Of a DNA stretch of 64,000 nt, positions 38,301 through 48,219 are shown one piece after another. Origin of the DNA: Chamaea fasciata (lineage: Eukaryota > Chordata > Aves > Passeriformes > Sylviidae). The notes under the pieces were generated by a model, which was not told where the DNA came from, made no database searches, and saw only the letters and a program-made list of their open reading frames with translations. Position 1 is the first letter of the stretch, and each line of letters starts with the position of its first letter. The DNA is taken from contig JARCOQ010000012.1 in NCBI GenBank assembly GCA_029207755.1, positions 15,257,679-15,321,678 of the forward strand, written 5' to 3'. The translations under genes and the position numbers were made by a program.

Positions 38301-41300
38301 TTTTGCATTAACTGTGCTCATTTCATTCATTCTGAAGCCTCACTGTCAGATTTTAAGCAGGTGTAAGTGTCTGGGATAAAGATGATGGAATTAAACAGAT
38401 AAGAAACAGCATTTCCACCCAGTCTGCTTCAGGAGTTAATTTACAAGTCAAATATCTCCAGAATTGGCTGTTGTACAATAATTTGTCTCTGAAAAGATGA
38501 ATTGATTGAGAATACAGAGAGCAAATCCCTTTAGGGAAATCCGTGGCGTTTGTGTTTGGGTGAAACAGCCAAGTGTTTGTAGCTACAGGAATCACATCAG
38601 GGCCAGGTTGGATGGGGTTTGGAGTAACCTGGGATGGTGGAAGGCGGCCCATGGAATGAAGTGGGATGATTTTTAAGGTCCCTTCCATCCCAAACGATTC
38701 CAGAATTCCGTAATCTCTAGAATATTAAACAACAACAAACCCAAGCATGTAATTTCTGTGGACGTCCTGGGTGCTGTGTGCCCACCCTCTGGGATCACAT
38801 AGCCTGAAAATTGTCGTTTTTCCAGGGATAAATCTGTGAAGAAACTCACTGCCCTCCCAGTCCCTCAGCCACTCACGAAAATTACAACAGCGGCCCCGGA
38901 GCCAGCCAAGCCCGGGGATAATCGGGAAGCAAGGAGGAAGGAACGTCAGACAAGGACTCCACCCAGGAGGTGAGAGAGCTGGGGGGTGGAGTGAGCCTTG
39001 AGCTCATGGCAGATCCAGCAAATCCCAGGTTTCTGTCTCCTGGAAGATCCAGCAAATCCCCTAGTCCCGACTACCGGGGTTAAGGGAGAAATCAGTCTCC
39101 TGGGGCAGGGAGAAAAGGGGAAGAGAGCTGGGGTGGAATGTTCCTGATTTGCCTGTGGAGGCTGGGGAGAGGATGGAGTGGGTGGAATAAAGGAAATGTG
39201 GCAAAATCAGGCTGGGAGTGCGGGAAAGGGCATTTTTGAGAGCTGCTGCTCATGCAGGTGGCACGGTGAGAAAAAAGAAATGTGTGGGATCTGCTGTGGT
39301 GAAGGGTCAGCAGCTGACCCACAGGGATATTCCCTAACATCATTCCTAAGGATATTCTCTGCCACAGAACATCATTCCCAGCACACAAATTGGGCCAAGT
39401 GGTGGCAGGGGCCGATCATCCCTCAGGGAGGGCTGGGTGTCAATCAGAGGGTGCTGAGCAAATCTCTGGTTTTCTCTCTGGTTTCTTCCCCCTCTCTCTC
39501 TTTCCCATGACGATTCTCATTCTGGGAGGGGTGTGTGCTGCCTTGCAGGAGGACCATCAGTGGCAGCATCAGTGGCAGTGCCAGCAGCTACAGCGGGTCC
39601 AGCTCCCGATCGAGGTCCCTGTCCCGGTCTCTCTCCAGATCTCATTCCAGATCATCCTCTGCCTCAGCCTCCCACTCTCCCTCTGGGTCAAGGAAATCCA
39701 GGTACAGCCTCGAGCCTTTGTGACCTTTATTTAACAGCAAATTGTGGCTGTTGTTCCCTGGTTTGGTTTCTTTAGTGGGAACCCTGCGTAGCTCCAGCAG
39801 CACGAGCTGCAGGTGGGACAAGGTCGAGTTTGTGTTACAGATTCCCAGTCCTGAATTGTGATGGGAATACAGTGTTGGAGAGGGCAGGGAGTGATAGAAC
39901 AAGGTGTAATGGCCTTAAACTGATAGAGGGAATGTTTAGATGGGATATTTGGGGAAAATTCTTCCCTGTGAGGGTGGGCAGGCCCTGGCACAGGTTGCCC
40001 AGAGAATCTGTGGCTGTCCCATCCCTGGAAGTCTCCAAGGCTAATTTGGACAGGACTTGGAGCAATCTGGTCTTTTGGGAGGTGTTTGGGTTGGTACTGG
40101 ATGATGTTTAAGGTCCCTTCCAGCCCAAACCATTCCGTGGTTCCCTGATAATTCCCTTGTGGTTTATTCAAGGAAATAATCCTGTCATGTGTGTCCAAGT
40201 ACCCATTTAATCTAAATGGTGACCAGAATAACTCCTTCTGGCCAGGGTGATCCCACATCCTAATTAAAGTACAAATGAACAGTTTCAGGCTATGGAGCTT
40301 GGCTCTCCTGAGCTTCTCCTACCTCTGGTTCCTGCGTGTCCTCAGGGGAGATGCTTGGCCTGTCAAAAGGGGGAGGTCAGAAAATCCCTAAATTATCCCA
40401 GCTAATGATATTTTTCCTTTGCTGGCAAAGTTGCAGGTCCAGTTCCTTTGTGTTTAGCCCCAAGTGATTAGTTCCAAGTCTGTTGGTCTGTGGGATGTGT
40501 AGGCAGCAAACTCCTTCCAGCAAAAAGAAACAGACTCAAGTCACTCCTTCAGGATTTTTTCATCTCTCCACACAGAGGATTCCCTGAATCCTCCCAGGCA
40601 GAGCCTTGAAACACAACACTTCCCTGGCACAGGGGTGTAAGAGTGTAAAACCAGTGGATGGAGCAGGATTTGGCTCTGAGCAGCTGCAAATTCCCATCTG
40701 TGAACTCCGTGGAACTCCGAGGTTCAACATCCGCGTTATTTTGCGGAAATCCGGCTTGTTTACTCCGGGCTTGTCACATTCATCAGCTCGGCTAGGGGTG
40801 ATGCAAGAGCTTCAGAGAGTACCAGGGCATGGATGGGAAATGTGAGCACGCTGGGGCTGCCTGTGCTGCTCCTGTGGGAAGGGGGAAATGTGGGAAATGC
40901 ACTGTGTGCCCACACCAGCTCTGCTGGGCCGGCCAAGAGGAGTTCCTGCCTCATCCTGGCACTGCTGGAACAATCCATGAGACCGCTCAGAGCTCCGCTC
41001 CTGATGCCAGGGGGCAGGGGCTGCAGGGAGTTGGTCTGTGCTGAAGCTCCCACAGTCCCTTCAGTCATCCCAGTGCAGCTTCCAGGCAGGGAGCCTGGGC
41101 CTTGCTGGCAGAACACGTCGGCACAGCCCATGGAACGGGCTGGAGAAGGCTGCCTGAATATTCATGGAGTGGGATGGTTTGACTTGGAAGGGAGCTTAAA
41201 ACTCATCCAGCCCAACTCTCTGCCACCTTCCACTAGACCAGGTTGTTCCAACCCTGTCCAGCCTGGCTTGAACACTTCCCAGGATAGGCCTGGTAGGAGA

Positions 41301-44300
41301 ATTCCATCTTGGAGTCATCTCCCTGTCGTTATCCATCGTGACAGTGGCTCTGTGCCAACAGCAGAAACCCTGCCAGGGAACCCTTGCCCTGAGCTGTAAC
41401 ACTGACCTGGATGTGCCAGTGCACTCCCTGCTTTCACTCCTTGTTTTCCTGGGCAAACAGTGACCTGTTTACACATTCCCTTAATCCTGGCTATAAATAA
41501 TCATTACTTTCTAGGCCTGCACCCAACACCTTTGGGATTTTTCATACCAGCAGCACCCCAGGACACACGGCCTTGGTGTGTGTCACTCCCTGCCAAGCTT
41601 CCCAACACCCAGCCACGCAGGGAAATGCAGAAAGGGCCTGGAGTGTGATGAGCTGTTGGTTCTTGGCAGGTCCCTGAGCGTGAGCAGCGTCTCCTCCGTG
41701 TCCAGTGCCTCGTCCAGCAGCAGCTCCGTGCGCAGCGCCGACTCCGAGGACATGTACGCCGACCTGGCCAGCCCCGTGTCCTCGGCCAGCTCCCGCTCCC
41801 CCACCCCGGCCCAGCAGAAGAAAGGTACAGGCACCTGCTTCGCTGGGGTTTTATTCCTCCAGGGAGTGGTTGCAGGAGCAGAGATCCTTCCCTGGGGATA
41901 CTGTGGCCTCCGGGAGAATCGTTGAGCAGAGGTGACACAGGAGCTCAGAGGCGCTGTGGGGCAAATTAAGGTCCACGTCCTTCCATCCCTGTGCCTCTGG
42001 TTGTCTCATCCCTTTTCCTGCCTCTCCCTCTCCCTGTTCTCCTTCACCCATGAAAGGTGATGTAAGTCTGGACAGCTCCAGTATCACGTTTCTCTTCCTC
42101 TGCTCGTTCCAGAGCTGTGGCAAAAGCCGTTTGTTGTTTGTCTTTTCTTTGTCTTTTCTGTTCCTCTCAGTGGGAAGTGCCTTAACCCGTGGGCCACGAC
42201 CTGAGTTAACTGCTGTGGGTTTTTCCATCCCTGGAGCATCCTCCTCTTGCCCAGAAGGAGAGCAGGCAACAGCAATCATTCCCAAATCACCACTTGTGCT
42301 CTCTGCTTTCAACAGGAAAGTCCAAAAAAGAAGACAGTGCTAAAGAGGAGAAGAGGAAACGAGATGTGCCCGCTCAGCTCCTGAAATCAGCCAAGCCCAC
42401 CCCGGGGAGCAAATCCCAGCAGCTGCCCCAGGGCCAGCAGCCCTCGGCCCCCCAGGCGCAGCAGGGCAGCTTCAGCGGGCACAAGGAGATCAAACTGACC
42501 CTCCTGAACAAGGTGGGGCTCCCTGGGGGCTGGGATTTGGGGTTCCCGGCTCCTGGGGGCCTGAGCAGTGGAGGAGGGATGGATCCCAGCGGGAGGGGAG
42601 CTCCAGGCTCGGAGCTGTCAGGATGAGCTCAGCCAGGAAGGTCTGGGGCTGGCTTGGAGGGCGGCACACAGAACCAGTCTGGCAGCACACACCCTGTGGT
42701 GGCTTCACTTTGGGACTGTGTTGGCGGCTTCCCTGGGGCACATTCCTGCTGCGGCTTCCAGGCTCTTCCCCGCTTGCTCGAAGGTCCCGCATGTGCCGGG
42801 GCCTTTCCCGCTGGGAGATGCGCTGGGAGTGTTCTGGAGCAGGCTGGGGACAGCCAGGCACAGAGCCCAGAGGGAGAAGGGACGAGTGCCTCGGCTCCCC
42901 GCGGTGCCCACCCAGCTCTTCCCCTCCCCACTGATCCGGTTTGCGGATCCAACCCGCAGCCTGTGTGGGGGAGTTGGGCCTCGTGGGGTTTGGTGCTGGG
43001 GCAGGGTGTTGGCCCCATCACGTGGGCAGGTTCCTGTTTTAGATATTTTGCTCTGCCAGCCCAAATTCCCCGGCGCGGTCTGAGGCTGCAGATTTCTCTA
43101 CTTCCCTGTGCTCTCTGACGTGAGGAGGCTTTATCAGAGGCAGGAAGCTGCTCCTTCAGGAGGGAGGAGTGTGCAGTGACACATGACAGCCTGGAAAAGG
43201 CACGGCTCCTCCACGTGCCTCCTTCACATCTGCTATCCTTGGTGCTGCTGGGAAAAAAAAAAAAATCCCAAAAAGCTGCTGTTTTCCTCTTCCTATTCTG
43301 AGATTAGTACAGCCTTAACCCCAGTGCCAGGGGGGTGTTGCTGTCGGCTTCTGGTGGTTGGGAATTAGGTGGATTCAGGGATGGCTGGGACTGGTGTGTA
43401 CAGAGTTTAATGGGAAAGGTGTTTGCAGGAGCCAGGCAGCACATCCCAGGGAATAGCTGGGCCTGTTTCCCTCTGCAGGGGGAAGTGGCTGCTCAGCTCC
43501 GTTGTTTTAATTCCATTGCAGGCAGCTGACAAAGGAAGCAGGAAGAGATACGAGCCAGCAGACAAAGAGAGGCCAACCTCTCCTCCAGCCAAACGGGCCA
43601 ACCTGTCACCTGACAGAGGTGAGGCACCAGCCAGCCCGAGCTCCTGCTTTCCAACAGCTGGAAAGATCCTCTGCAGGCATCCCAAAACCTCAAAGTGGGA
43701 TTGCCACCAGATAAAGGGGGGGTATTCACCATACTGCCGCGAAAACACAGCAGAGGTGAGGCCCTGGGCAGCCAGTGCCAGCCTTGCCACGCTGTCCCAG
43801 GCGGCCCCATTGTGCCCAGTGTGACTCCACTGTGTCCCTGGAAGTCCTGTCCAAAAAAGAGAACCCCTTGGCTTTGAAGACATGGAGTTCTCACCTCCAC
43901 ATCCACCCCACGGCCTGCCGCTGCCCTTGGATGTGGCTGTGGAAATCAGGTTTAGGTTGGATATTAGGAAATGTTTTTTCCCAGAAAGAATTGGATCAGA
44001 CTGGTCAGGGGGGAAGTCCCCATTCCTGGAAGTGTTCAAAAAAGTGTGGATCCACAAAAAACGTGTGGCTGTGCCAGCTGGGGACAGGGTTAGTGCTGAC
44101 CATGGTGGTGCTGGGCTAATGGTTGCAGTGGATGATCCTAAAGATCCCTTCCAAACCTCAGCCATTCCATAACTCTGAGTCACAGGAGTTTCCTTTAGTG
44201 CATGCTGGAGTTTTCCCAGTGCCACGTCCCAGTGCATCCCAGGGGAGCTGTCCCTGCCAGCCGTGGCCGTGCTTCGAAAGGCTGGGCTGGAGGGATGCAA

Positions 44301-47300
44301 TCCCTGCCTGCATCACCCAGCCTGGGGAATGAGCTGGTTGCCCCACCTGGGGCTGACACAACCCGCTCTGCCCTGGATGTTTAGAAAGACCTGGCCTTTC
44401 CAAGTGTTCTCCTGGGCCTCAATCCTCCCCCAGCAGCAGGGACAGCTCGGGAAACCGAGCTGGCAGCCACGGACAGGGGCCTCAGTGCCACCCTCCAGCC
44501 TTTGCTGCGGCTGCCAAGGGGCACAGGGGGTGTGGGGGGGGAGTTGGCAGCCAGAGGTGGCTGCTGGTGACGTCGGAGCTGCCACGTGATGTTGTTTTCC
44601 CTGGTGGCTCAGCTGTAGGTGGATCTTGTTGACTCTGGGTGCCAGCCAGCAGAAGCTCTGTGCTAATAACCTGCAAGGTTCACCTCCTGCAAGGGCAGCC
44701 TGCAAGGGACTGCCCGAGGTTGAAGTTCACTGGGGTCTGGTTCACACACGAGTGACAGGGCCAGGCCAGCACACTTCTTAGAGAGACACTGTTGTCACCC
44801 TCTGCTCTTTGTTAAAAAGCAATTTTTAAACTGTAGCAAATCGCAGAAGCACAGATTGGTTTGGGCTGGAAGGGACCAAAAGTCCAGGGACACTTTTCCA
44901 CTATCCCAGGTTGCTCCAAGCCCCGTCCAGCCTGGCCTTAGACACTTGCAGGGATGGGGAGTCCAAGCCATGGAGCCCCAGATCCAAAGGTGCCCTTGGC
45001 TGGGTTGGGACTGAGCCCCTCGGCATTCCAGCACCAAACTGGTCACTGGTGGTGGCCCAGGTGTGTCACCTGTTCTGTAACCTGCACCTGTGGGCTGAGC
45101 CTGTCCCAGTGTCCATCCTGAGGAGCAGAGGGATGCCCTGGCACACAGGGGCTGCGCCCACTGGGCACCTTTGCTGCCTGAGCTGCTGCTCCAGCTGAGC
45201 TCAGTGCAGGGCAGCAGCTCCCCAGGCTGCCTTCCAGGTAGAATTCCCTCTGTGTTCCTGGGATAACCCAGCTGCTCCCCAGCATCCCTGAGTGCCCAGG
45301 GCAGCTCCATTGGGGCAGGGCCTGGCGGCTGAGCTGTGCTGAACAAACACGGGGGTGCTGCAGCCTCGGGGGAGGCCCCGCTGGCTCCGAAAGCAGCAGA
45401 GCTGCCCTCACCTGTCACTGCTGGAGCCAACGCACCCTGTGACCCGCCAGGGCAGAGCCACCAGCTCTGCAGGCACAAAATGCCGTGGAAGAGCCTTACT
45501 CCAGCAGCTGGAGGGTGAGGAAGGGCCAGTGGAAGGTGCTGTGTACAGGTGACTGTGGGGCACAGCCCTGCCTGGCTCCCCCTGAGGTGCAGCGGGCACA
45601 CAGTGAGCTTTTTCCAGCTGCTGCTGGGCTTGGCTTTGTTTTTTTTGTTTTTTTTGGCATGATGTGGTCTATCACTGCAGGCAGGGGGTGACCTGTGCCT
45701 TGGTGACAAGCAGGAGAATGAAGCAATGTCCTTTTGCTCTCCCACCAGGCTCTCGAGATAGGAAGGCGACCGGGAGACTCTCGTCCCCCAAACAGGAGCG
45801 GCAGCGGGGCCAGAACCCAAAACCTTCCCCTGCACAGGCAGACAGGTGAGTGCTGCTGCTTCTGCCGGGCCTCCTCACGCTCCTCCAGGGCCCCCAGCCC
45901 TGCTCCTGCAGAGCTCCAGCCCTGCTCCAGGCTCTCCCAGGCGCCGGCAGTTGCAGTTGCCATGGAGCACAGCACGAGGAGCTGCCAGGGCGAGTGCCAG
46001 GGGTGCCAGGGCTTCATTCAGAGCTTCCAGCTGGGAGAAGAGCAGGAGCACCAGGAGCCAAGTGGGTCAGGAGGGAGCTCAGCCAGGGCCTCTGCAGCTC
46101 ATTAGCACGGTGGTAATGAGTGTAACCCCTTCCCCCCTGCCCAGCTCCTCCTGGCACATGGTTCCAGTGGCTGATTTCCCTTTTCCCAGCCTGGCACACC
46201 CTCAGCTGCTCCCCTTGCTGCTGTGACATATTCACATGTGTCCCCTGCATGGGACAGAGCCCTGAAAGCCCTGGCTTTGCACTTTCCCATCCAGGTGCCA
46301 AGTGACCAGCTCAGCCAAATTCCTGCAGTGCTGGAATATCCCAGAGCAGGACTGGATATGAGCTCTGGAGGCTCGAGGGTTGTGGATCCTCTCCAAGGAT
46401 CTCTGGGAGCAAACATCCCAGGGAAGGGGCTGAATTTGGGGACTGAGGGGATGCTCCAGGCCTGCTCTCCTCTCTGGGTCTCCTCACTGCAGCCACGAGC
46501 TGGCACTCAGTTCAATCCTGGCAATCTGGGAATCCCCATGGAATAGCTGGCTTTTTACTGTGTCAGCCAGTTTTTAACCCAAGGCCTCCTGTCTCCAACC
46601 TCTTTTCTCCCACCTGCTCCTGGTGCCGTGTGTTAGATGTGGCACTTCCTGACACTTTAATTTAGCTGAGAAATTAGGGAGAAATCCTTCCTGTGAGGGT
46701 GGGGAGGCCCTGGCAAATTGTGGCTGTTGTTCCCTGGTTTGGTTTCTTGTAGTGGGAACCCTGCGTAGCTCCAGCAGCACAAGCTGCAGGTGGGACAAGG
46801 TCGGGTTTGGGTTACAGATTCCCAGTCCTGAATTGTGATGGGAATACAGAGTTGGAGAGGGCAGGGAGTGATAGAACAAGGCGTAATGGCCTTAAACTGA
46901 TAGAGGGGATGTTTAGATGGGATATTTGGGGAAAATGCTTCCCTGTGAGGGTGGGGAGGCCCTGGCACCGGTTGCCCAGAGAATCTGTGGTTGCCACATC
47001 CCTGGAAGTTTCCAAGGCCAGGTTGGAGCAACCTGGGCTGCTGAAAGCTGCCCCTGCTCATGGAAAGAGATGATTTTGAACTTCTTTCCTCGCACAAATT
47101 CCACAATTTCAGCGTGGACAGCAGAGCTCTGTGCACCCATCTCAGATTCCCTGCCGAGCCTTTGGGACATTCCCACCTCCTCTGATGCCTCCTCCCTCTC
47201 TCCCTGCAGGAAACGCCAGCTGTCCCCTCAATCCAAGAGCTCCAGCAAAGTGACGAGCGTGCCGGGCAAGGGCTCGGAGGCAGGCCCTGCAACTGCCAAG

Positions 47301-47408
47301 GGCAGCAAATCCAGCACCCTGTCCCGACGGGAGGAGCTCCTGAAGCAGCTCAAGGCGGTGGAAGACGCCATCGCCCGCAAAAGGGCCAAAATCCCGGGAA
47401 AAGTATAG
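11384..47408 (+). CDS. ZC3H18: ZC3H18 (NHN1) nuclear CCCH zinc-finger RNA-fate adaptor, complete, 18 coding exons
   Basis: Coding exons join in frame: 11384-11965, 14608-14692, 15534-15682, 16086-16178, 16661-16818, 18307-18339, 19847-19964, 21653-21945, 33775-33975, 35090-35215, 36529-36630, 38826-38969, 39549-39701, 41670-41824, 42316-42512, 43522-43618, 45749-45845, 47210-47408 (TAG). The sum is 2982 nt or 993 residues (982 without the 33-nt exon); human is about 953. Start MDVSDSPERNPCSPEEE matches the human N-terminus in pattern. Residues 1-194 are acidic and end in GEIDDGEID. A CCCH finger C217-x7-C225-x5-C231-x3-H235 is split between coding exons 2 and 3. Residues about 407-500 are an RE/RER repeat, about 540-720 are RS-rich, and the C-terminus is a charged helix (SRREELLKQLKAVEDAIARK). 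In mammals the protein links the cap-binding/ARS2 complex to the nuclear exosome targeting complex. All donors are GT and acceptors AG; phases agree throughout. Confidence 0.93.
14198..14405 (+). mobile_element. CR1 3' fragment lacking the terminal segment
   Basis: Runs from ctggagagggactttgggcaagg to gcaacctgggacagtgg and then stops. The usual last 60-70 bp are absent. Confidence 0.75.
14955..15080 (+). mobile_element. CR1 3' terminal fragment
   Basis: Contains ccaaggccaggctgg, cctgggatagtggaaggtg and the terminal ccaaaccgttccgtgattctg. Its 5' part is missing. With the previous copy it could be one interrupted insertion, but the two do not abut. Confidence 0.7.
15796..15845 (+). mobile_element. 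CR1 terminal remnant, about 50 bp
   Basis: Only gagcttcaaggtgccttcc and ccaaaccattccacgggtctgtga remain. Confidence 0.45.
18307..18339 (+). other. ZC3H18: Candidate 33-nt cassette microexon of ZC3H18
   Basis: Acceptor aactatag|g and donor tatgg|gtaagc bracket 33 nt, exactly 11 codons, encoding EVDIKENINYG at the joined frame. The flanking exons (ending 16818, starting 19847) are in the same phase, so inclusion or skipping both keep the frame. It would lie just before the LDPYADPYYDYE segment. The human canonical form I recall lacks this insert. Confidence 0.6.
20235..20790 (+). mobile_element. CR1 fragment of a second subfamily, about 550 bp
   Basis: Carries caggtttgggccactcc, ggggctcagcctggagaaaaggaggctc, gaaagtggtggagtcgccacccctggaggtgttc and ttgatgatcgaaaggtcttttccaacctt. 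The wording differs from the commoner copies here and suits an older CR1 subfamily. Confidence 0.75.
21653..21945 (+). other. ZC3H18: ZC3H18 exon encoding the RE-repeat
   Basis: Nearly all codons are CGG/CGC/AGG and GAG/GAA, giving long RE and DRDRDR runs. The DNA itself is a purine-rich simple sequence (cgggagcgggaac repeats). Such exons are prone to length change and to assembly error, so the exact repeat number should be read with caution. Confidence 0.85.
22672..22763 (+). mobile_element. CR1 terminal fragment, diverged
   Basis: Recognised from agagcaacctggtctagtg, cctgcccatggcaaggggg and ccattccatggttttgtgatct. Confidence 0.55.
23795..23935 (+). mobile_element. CR1 internal fragment
   Basis: Has agagggaatggcctgaag, gggatattggggaggaattcttccctgttagggtgg and a remnant of the ccctgccatggg segment, with a deletion between them. 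Confidence 0.6.
24522..24890 (+). repeat. 22-bp minisatellite in ZC3H18 intron
   Basis: About 16 head-to-tail copies of a 22-bp unit, with two main variants: acagagcatggagaactcctcc and aaggagtttggagagctcctcc. The unit contains the near-palindrome ggag-agctcc. Since 22 is not a multiple of 3, a 66-bp super-period is open in several frames on both strands, which explains the spurious reading frames here. Confidence 0.9.
25170..25440 (+). mobile_element. CR1 3' fragment, well preserved
   Basis: Runs from gtgatggagtgacagggcaagg through ggccctggcacagggtgcccagagaagc and ctgcccgtggcagggggtgg to the end at ttccatgattctgtgg. Confidence 0.85.
26050..26275 (+). mobile_element. CR1-related fragment, diverged
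   Basis: Contains gggaatggctggagctgtgtcaggggaggtttagg, tatcaggaaaggttc, ggagagcttggacacc and a terminal gggattgttggggtg segment instead of the usual end. Confidence 0.6.
26545..26762 (+). mobile_element. CR1 3' fragment, second subfamily
   Basis: Shows aggctcaggttggacatcaggaggaattcc, gggctgcccagggggatggtggagtccccatccctggaggtgtcc and ttggacttgatgacctcagagctcttttccagcc. Confidence 0.75.
28225..28590 (+). mobile_element. CR1 3' fragment
   Basis: Includes gctcacctggagaagggaaggatcc, gggagattggaaaggaattcttccc, cccagagaagctgtggctgcc and the end at ccatttcgtgattccatga. Confidence 0.8.
30968..31172 (-). mobile_element. CR1 fragment, antisense
   Basis: Recognised by tcctgagctggaagagacacacagggatc, ggccctgcccaggacacc and ctctgggggaagaacctttaccctaaatccaacctaaacc, the complement of the CR1 3' region. 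Confidence 0.7.
33110..33774 (+). repeat. AT-rich tandem array that includes copied acceptor-side sequence
   Basis: Four copies of a unit. Each joins a (TATA-rich) block to a constant segment reading cctccctttc-aacc-cccaaatcccagctgctgacctcc. The constant segments lie at about 33176-33225, 33416-33465, 33596-33645 and 33718-33774, so spacing shrinks from 239 to 180 to 122 bp. The last copy ends in the real acceptor gttttgcag of the ZC3H18 exon at 33775. Upstream copies lack that terminal AG. Confidence 0.85.
34062..34172 (+). mobile_element. CR1 terminal fragment
   Basis: Contains gggatggtggaaggtgtcactgcc and ccttccaaaccaaaccattccgtggtttt, with a small internal duplication of gatccttaa. Confidence 0.6.
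36690..36885 (+). mobile_element. CR1 3' fragment
   Basis: From ttcaagctgaaggaatgcagggtttag to ccaaaccattctgggattcta. The ggcac-gggtgcccagagaagctgtgg block is deleted. Confidence 0.75.
37760..38078 (+). mobile_element. CR1 3' fragment
   Basis: Carries gggctctggacaaggggctgg, gggatttcagggagaaatctttccctgtgagg, ggccctggcacaggtgcccagagaagctg and ctgcccatggcaggggttag before ccaaaccactccaggatc. Confidence 0.8.
38600..38712 (+). mobile_element. CR1 terminal fragment
   Basis: Has gccaggttggatggggtttggagtaacctgggatggtggaagg and the end at ccttccatcccaaacgattccagaattc. It is separated from the next ZC3H18 exon by about 110 bp. Confidence 0.7.
39737..40035 (+). repeat. Intronic duplication, copy 1 (partner at 46713)
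   Basis: Begins gcaaattgtggctgttg, 36 nt after a ZC3H18 exon. It is nearly identical to 46713-47012 over about 300 bp. The first 130 bp are not CR1; the rest enters a CR1 copy. Confidence 0.85.
39870..40150 (+). mobile_element. CR1 3' fragment inside duplication copy 1
   Basis: From tggagagggcagggagtgatag through ggccctggcacaggttgcccagagaatctgtgg to ccaaaccattccgtggttcc. Confidence 0.75.
41165..41290 (-). mobile_element. CR1 terminal fragment, antisense
   Basis: Complement of the CR1 end: gggatggtttgacttggaagggagc, ctgccaccttccactagaccaggttg and ccagcctggcttgaacacttccc. Confidence 0.65.
43935..44180 (+). mobile_element. CR1 fragment, second subfamily
   Basis: Includes tttaggttggatattagga, cccattcctggaagtgttcaaa and ttgcagtggatgatcctaaagatcccttcc, ending near ccattccataactct. 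Confidence 0.65.
44838..44962 (-). mobile_element. CR1 terminal fragment, antisense
   Basis: Reads ggtttgggctggaagggacc, ttccactatcccaggttgctccaagcc and ccagcctggccttagacacttgcaggg, the reverse complement of the CR1 end. Confidence 0.7.
46670..47070 (+). mobile_element. CR1 copy interrupted by the duplicated intronic segment
   Basis: A CR1 stretch (gagaaatccttcctgtgagggtggggaggccctggca) breaks off at 46713, where duplication copy 2 starts. A second CR1 stretch, carried within copy 2, runs from about 46850 to 47070. The junction sits in ggccctggca|aattgtgg. Confidence 0.7.
46713..47012 (+). repeat. Intronic duplication, copy 2 (partner at 39737)
   Basis: Matches copy 1 with only scattered substitutions and a 2-3 nt indel at ttctt(gta)gtggg. 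It lies in the final ZC3H18 intron, about 7.0 kb downstream of copy 1 and in the same orientation. Confidence 0.85.
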
Positions 47409-47715
47409 TGGGCCGTGCCCCTGTAGTGACTGTTTGATGTTTTTATAAATAGTGGGGAGAAAAAAAAAAAAAACAAAAAACAAACAAACAAAAAAAAAAA
47501 ACCCACACCAAAAAAAACCCAAACTGCGTCCGCTTCGGGATTTTGCAGTTCTTCTCCTCTCTTCGTGTTTTCATTTTGGCCGCCGTTCTTTTTAAGAAAA
47601 AACACACTCACACACACACACACACACATACACGATGAAACAAAACAAACAAAAAAATAATATTAAGGAAAGTTTTTTGGTTGGTTTTTTTTTTTTTTCC
47701 TGTCCAGCCGGGGAA

Positions 47716-47721
47716 AATAAA
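47716..47721 (+). terminator. Proximal polyadenylation signal AATAAA of ZC3H18
   Basis: Perfect hexamer about 310 nt after the stop codon, giving a possible short 3'UTR form. Confidence 0.4.
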
Positions 47722-48194
47722 GACCCGCGAGGAATTGGCTCCGGGAGGGCTCCGGAGCCGTGTAAATTGTGCACAGAAGGACTCCAGCCCCGTGGGGTGC
47801 TCCCACTCCTCCTGTGTCCCCTCTCCTCTTTGCTAGCCTCGAGTTGTATCCTCCTAGTTAGCCCTGCTGTGTGTTGAGTGTCTTCAGCAATGCAGTTCTA
47901 GTCCCGTTGTGCCCAGAGAGCCGAAAACTGCTGTGAACTGCTGGCAACGCCCCTCCTCCCCCAGGAAAAAGAATTATATATATATTCCTGCCTCAGTCCC
48001 CCTCGGGAATGACCTGTCGTTTCTTTGGAGCAGGGGATTGGTGCAGTTGATTTCCCAGGAGCCCTGCAGGTGTTGTGGGCATGTCTGTCTGCCAGGAGGG
48101 TCCTTCTTCCTTTGAGTTTTTCCCTTTTTTTGTTTTGGTTTTTTTTTTTCTTTTTTCTTTTTCTTTTTTTTTTTTTTTTGAGGGATCTCCCTGA

Positions 48195-48200
48195 AATAAA
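48195..48200 (+). terminator. Distal polyadenylation signal AATAAA of ZC3H18
   Basis: Perfect hexamer in ctgaaataaaatattttgat, followed by a T/GT-rich region. It is about 790 nt after the stop. Confidence 0.7.
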
Positions 48201-48219
48201 ATATTTTGATAACCAATTT

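Larger units (their letters stand above)
47409..48215 (+). other. ZC3H18: ZC3H18 3' untranslated region
   Basis: Follows the TAG stop. It contains A-tracts (47460-47520), a short (CA)n run near 47605-47628, and T-tracts before the poly(A) signal. An internal AATAAA at 47716-47721 could give a shorter form. Confidence 0.7.

Noticed and set aside
39535..39723. SR-rich short frame as an independent gene
   Set aside because: It is the ZC3H18 exon 39549-39701 plus flanking intron.
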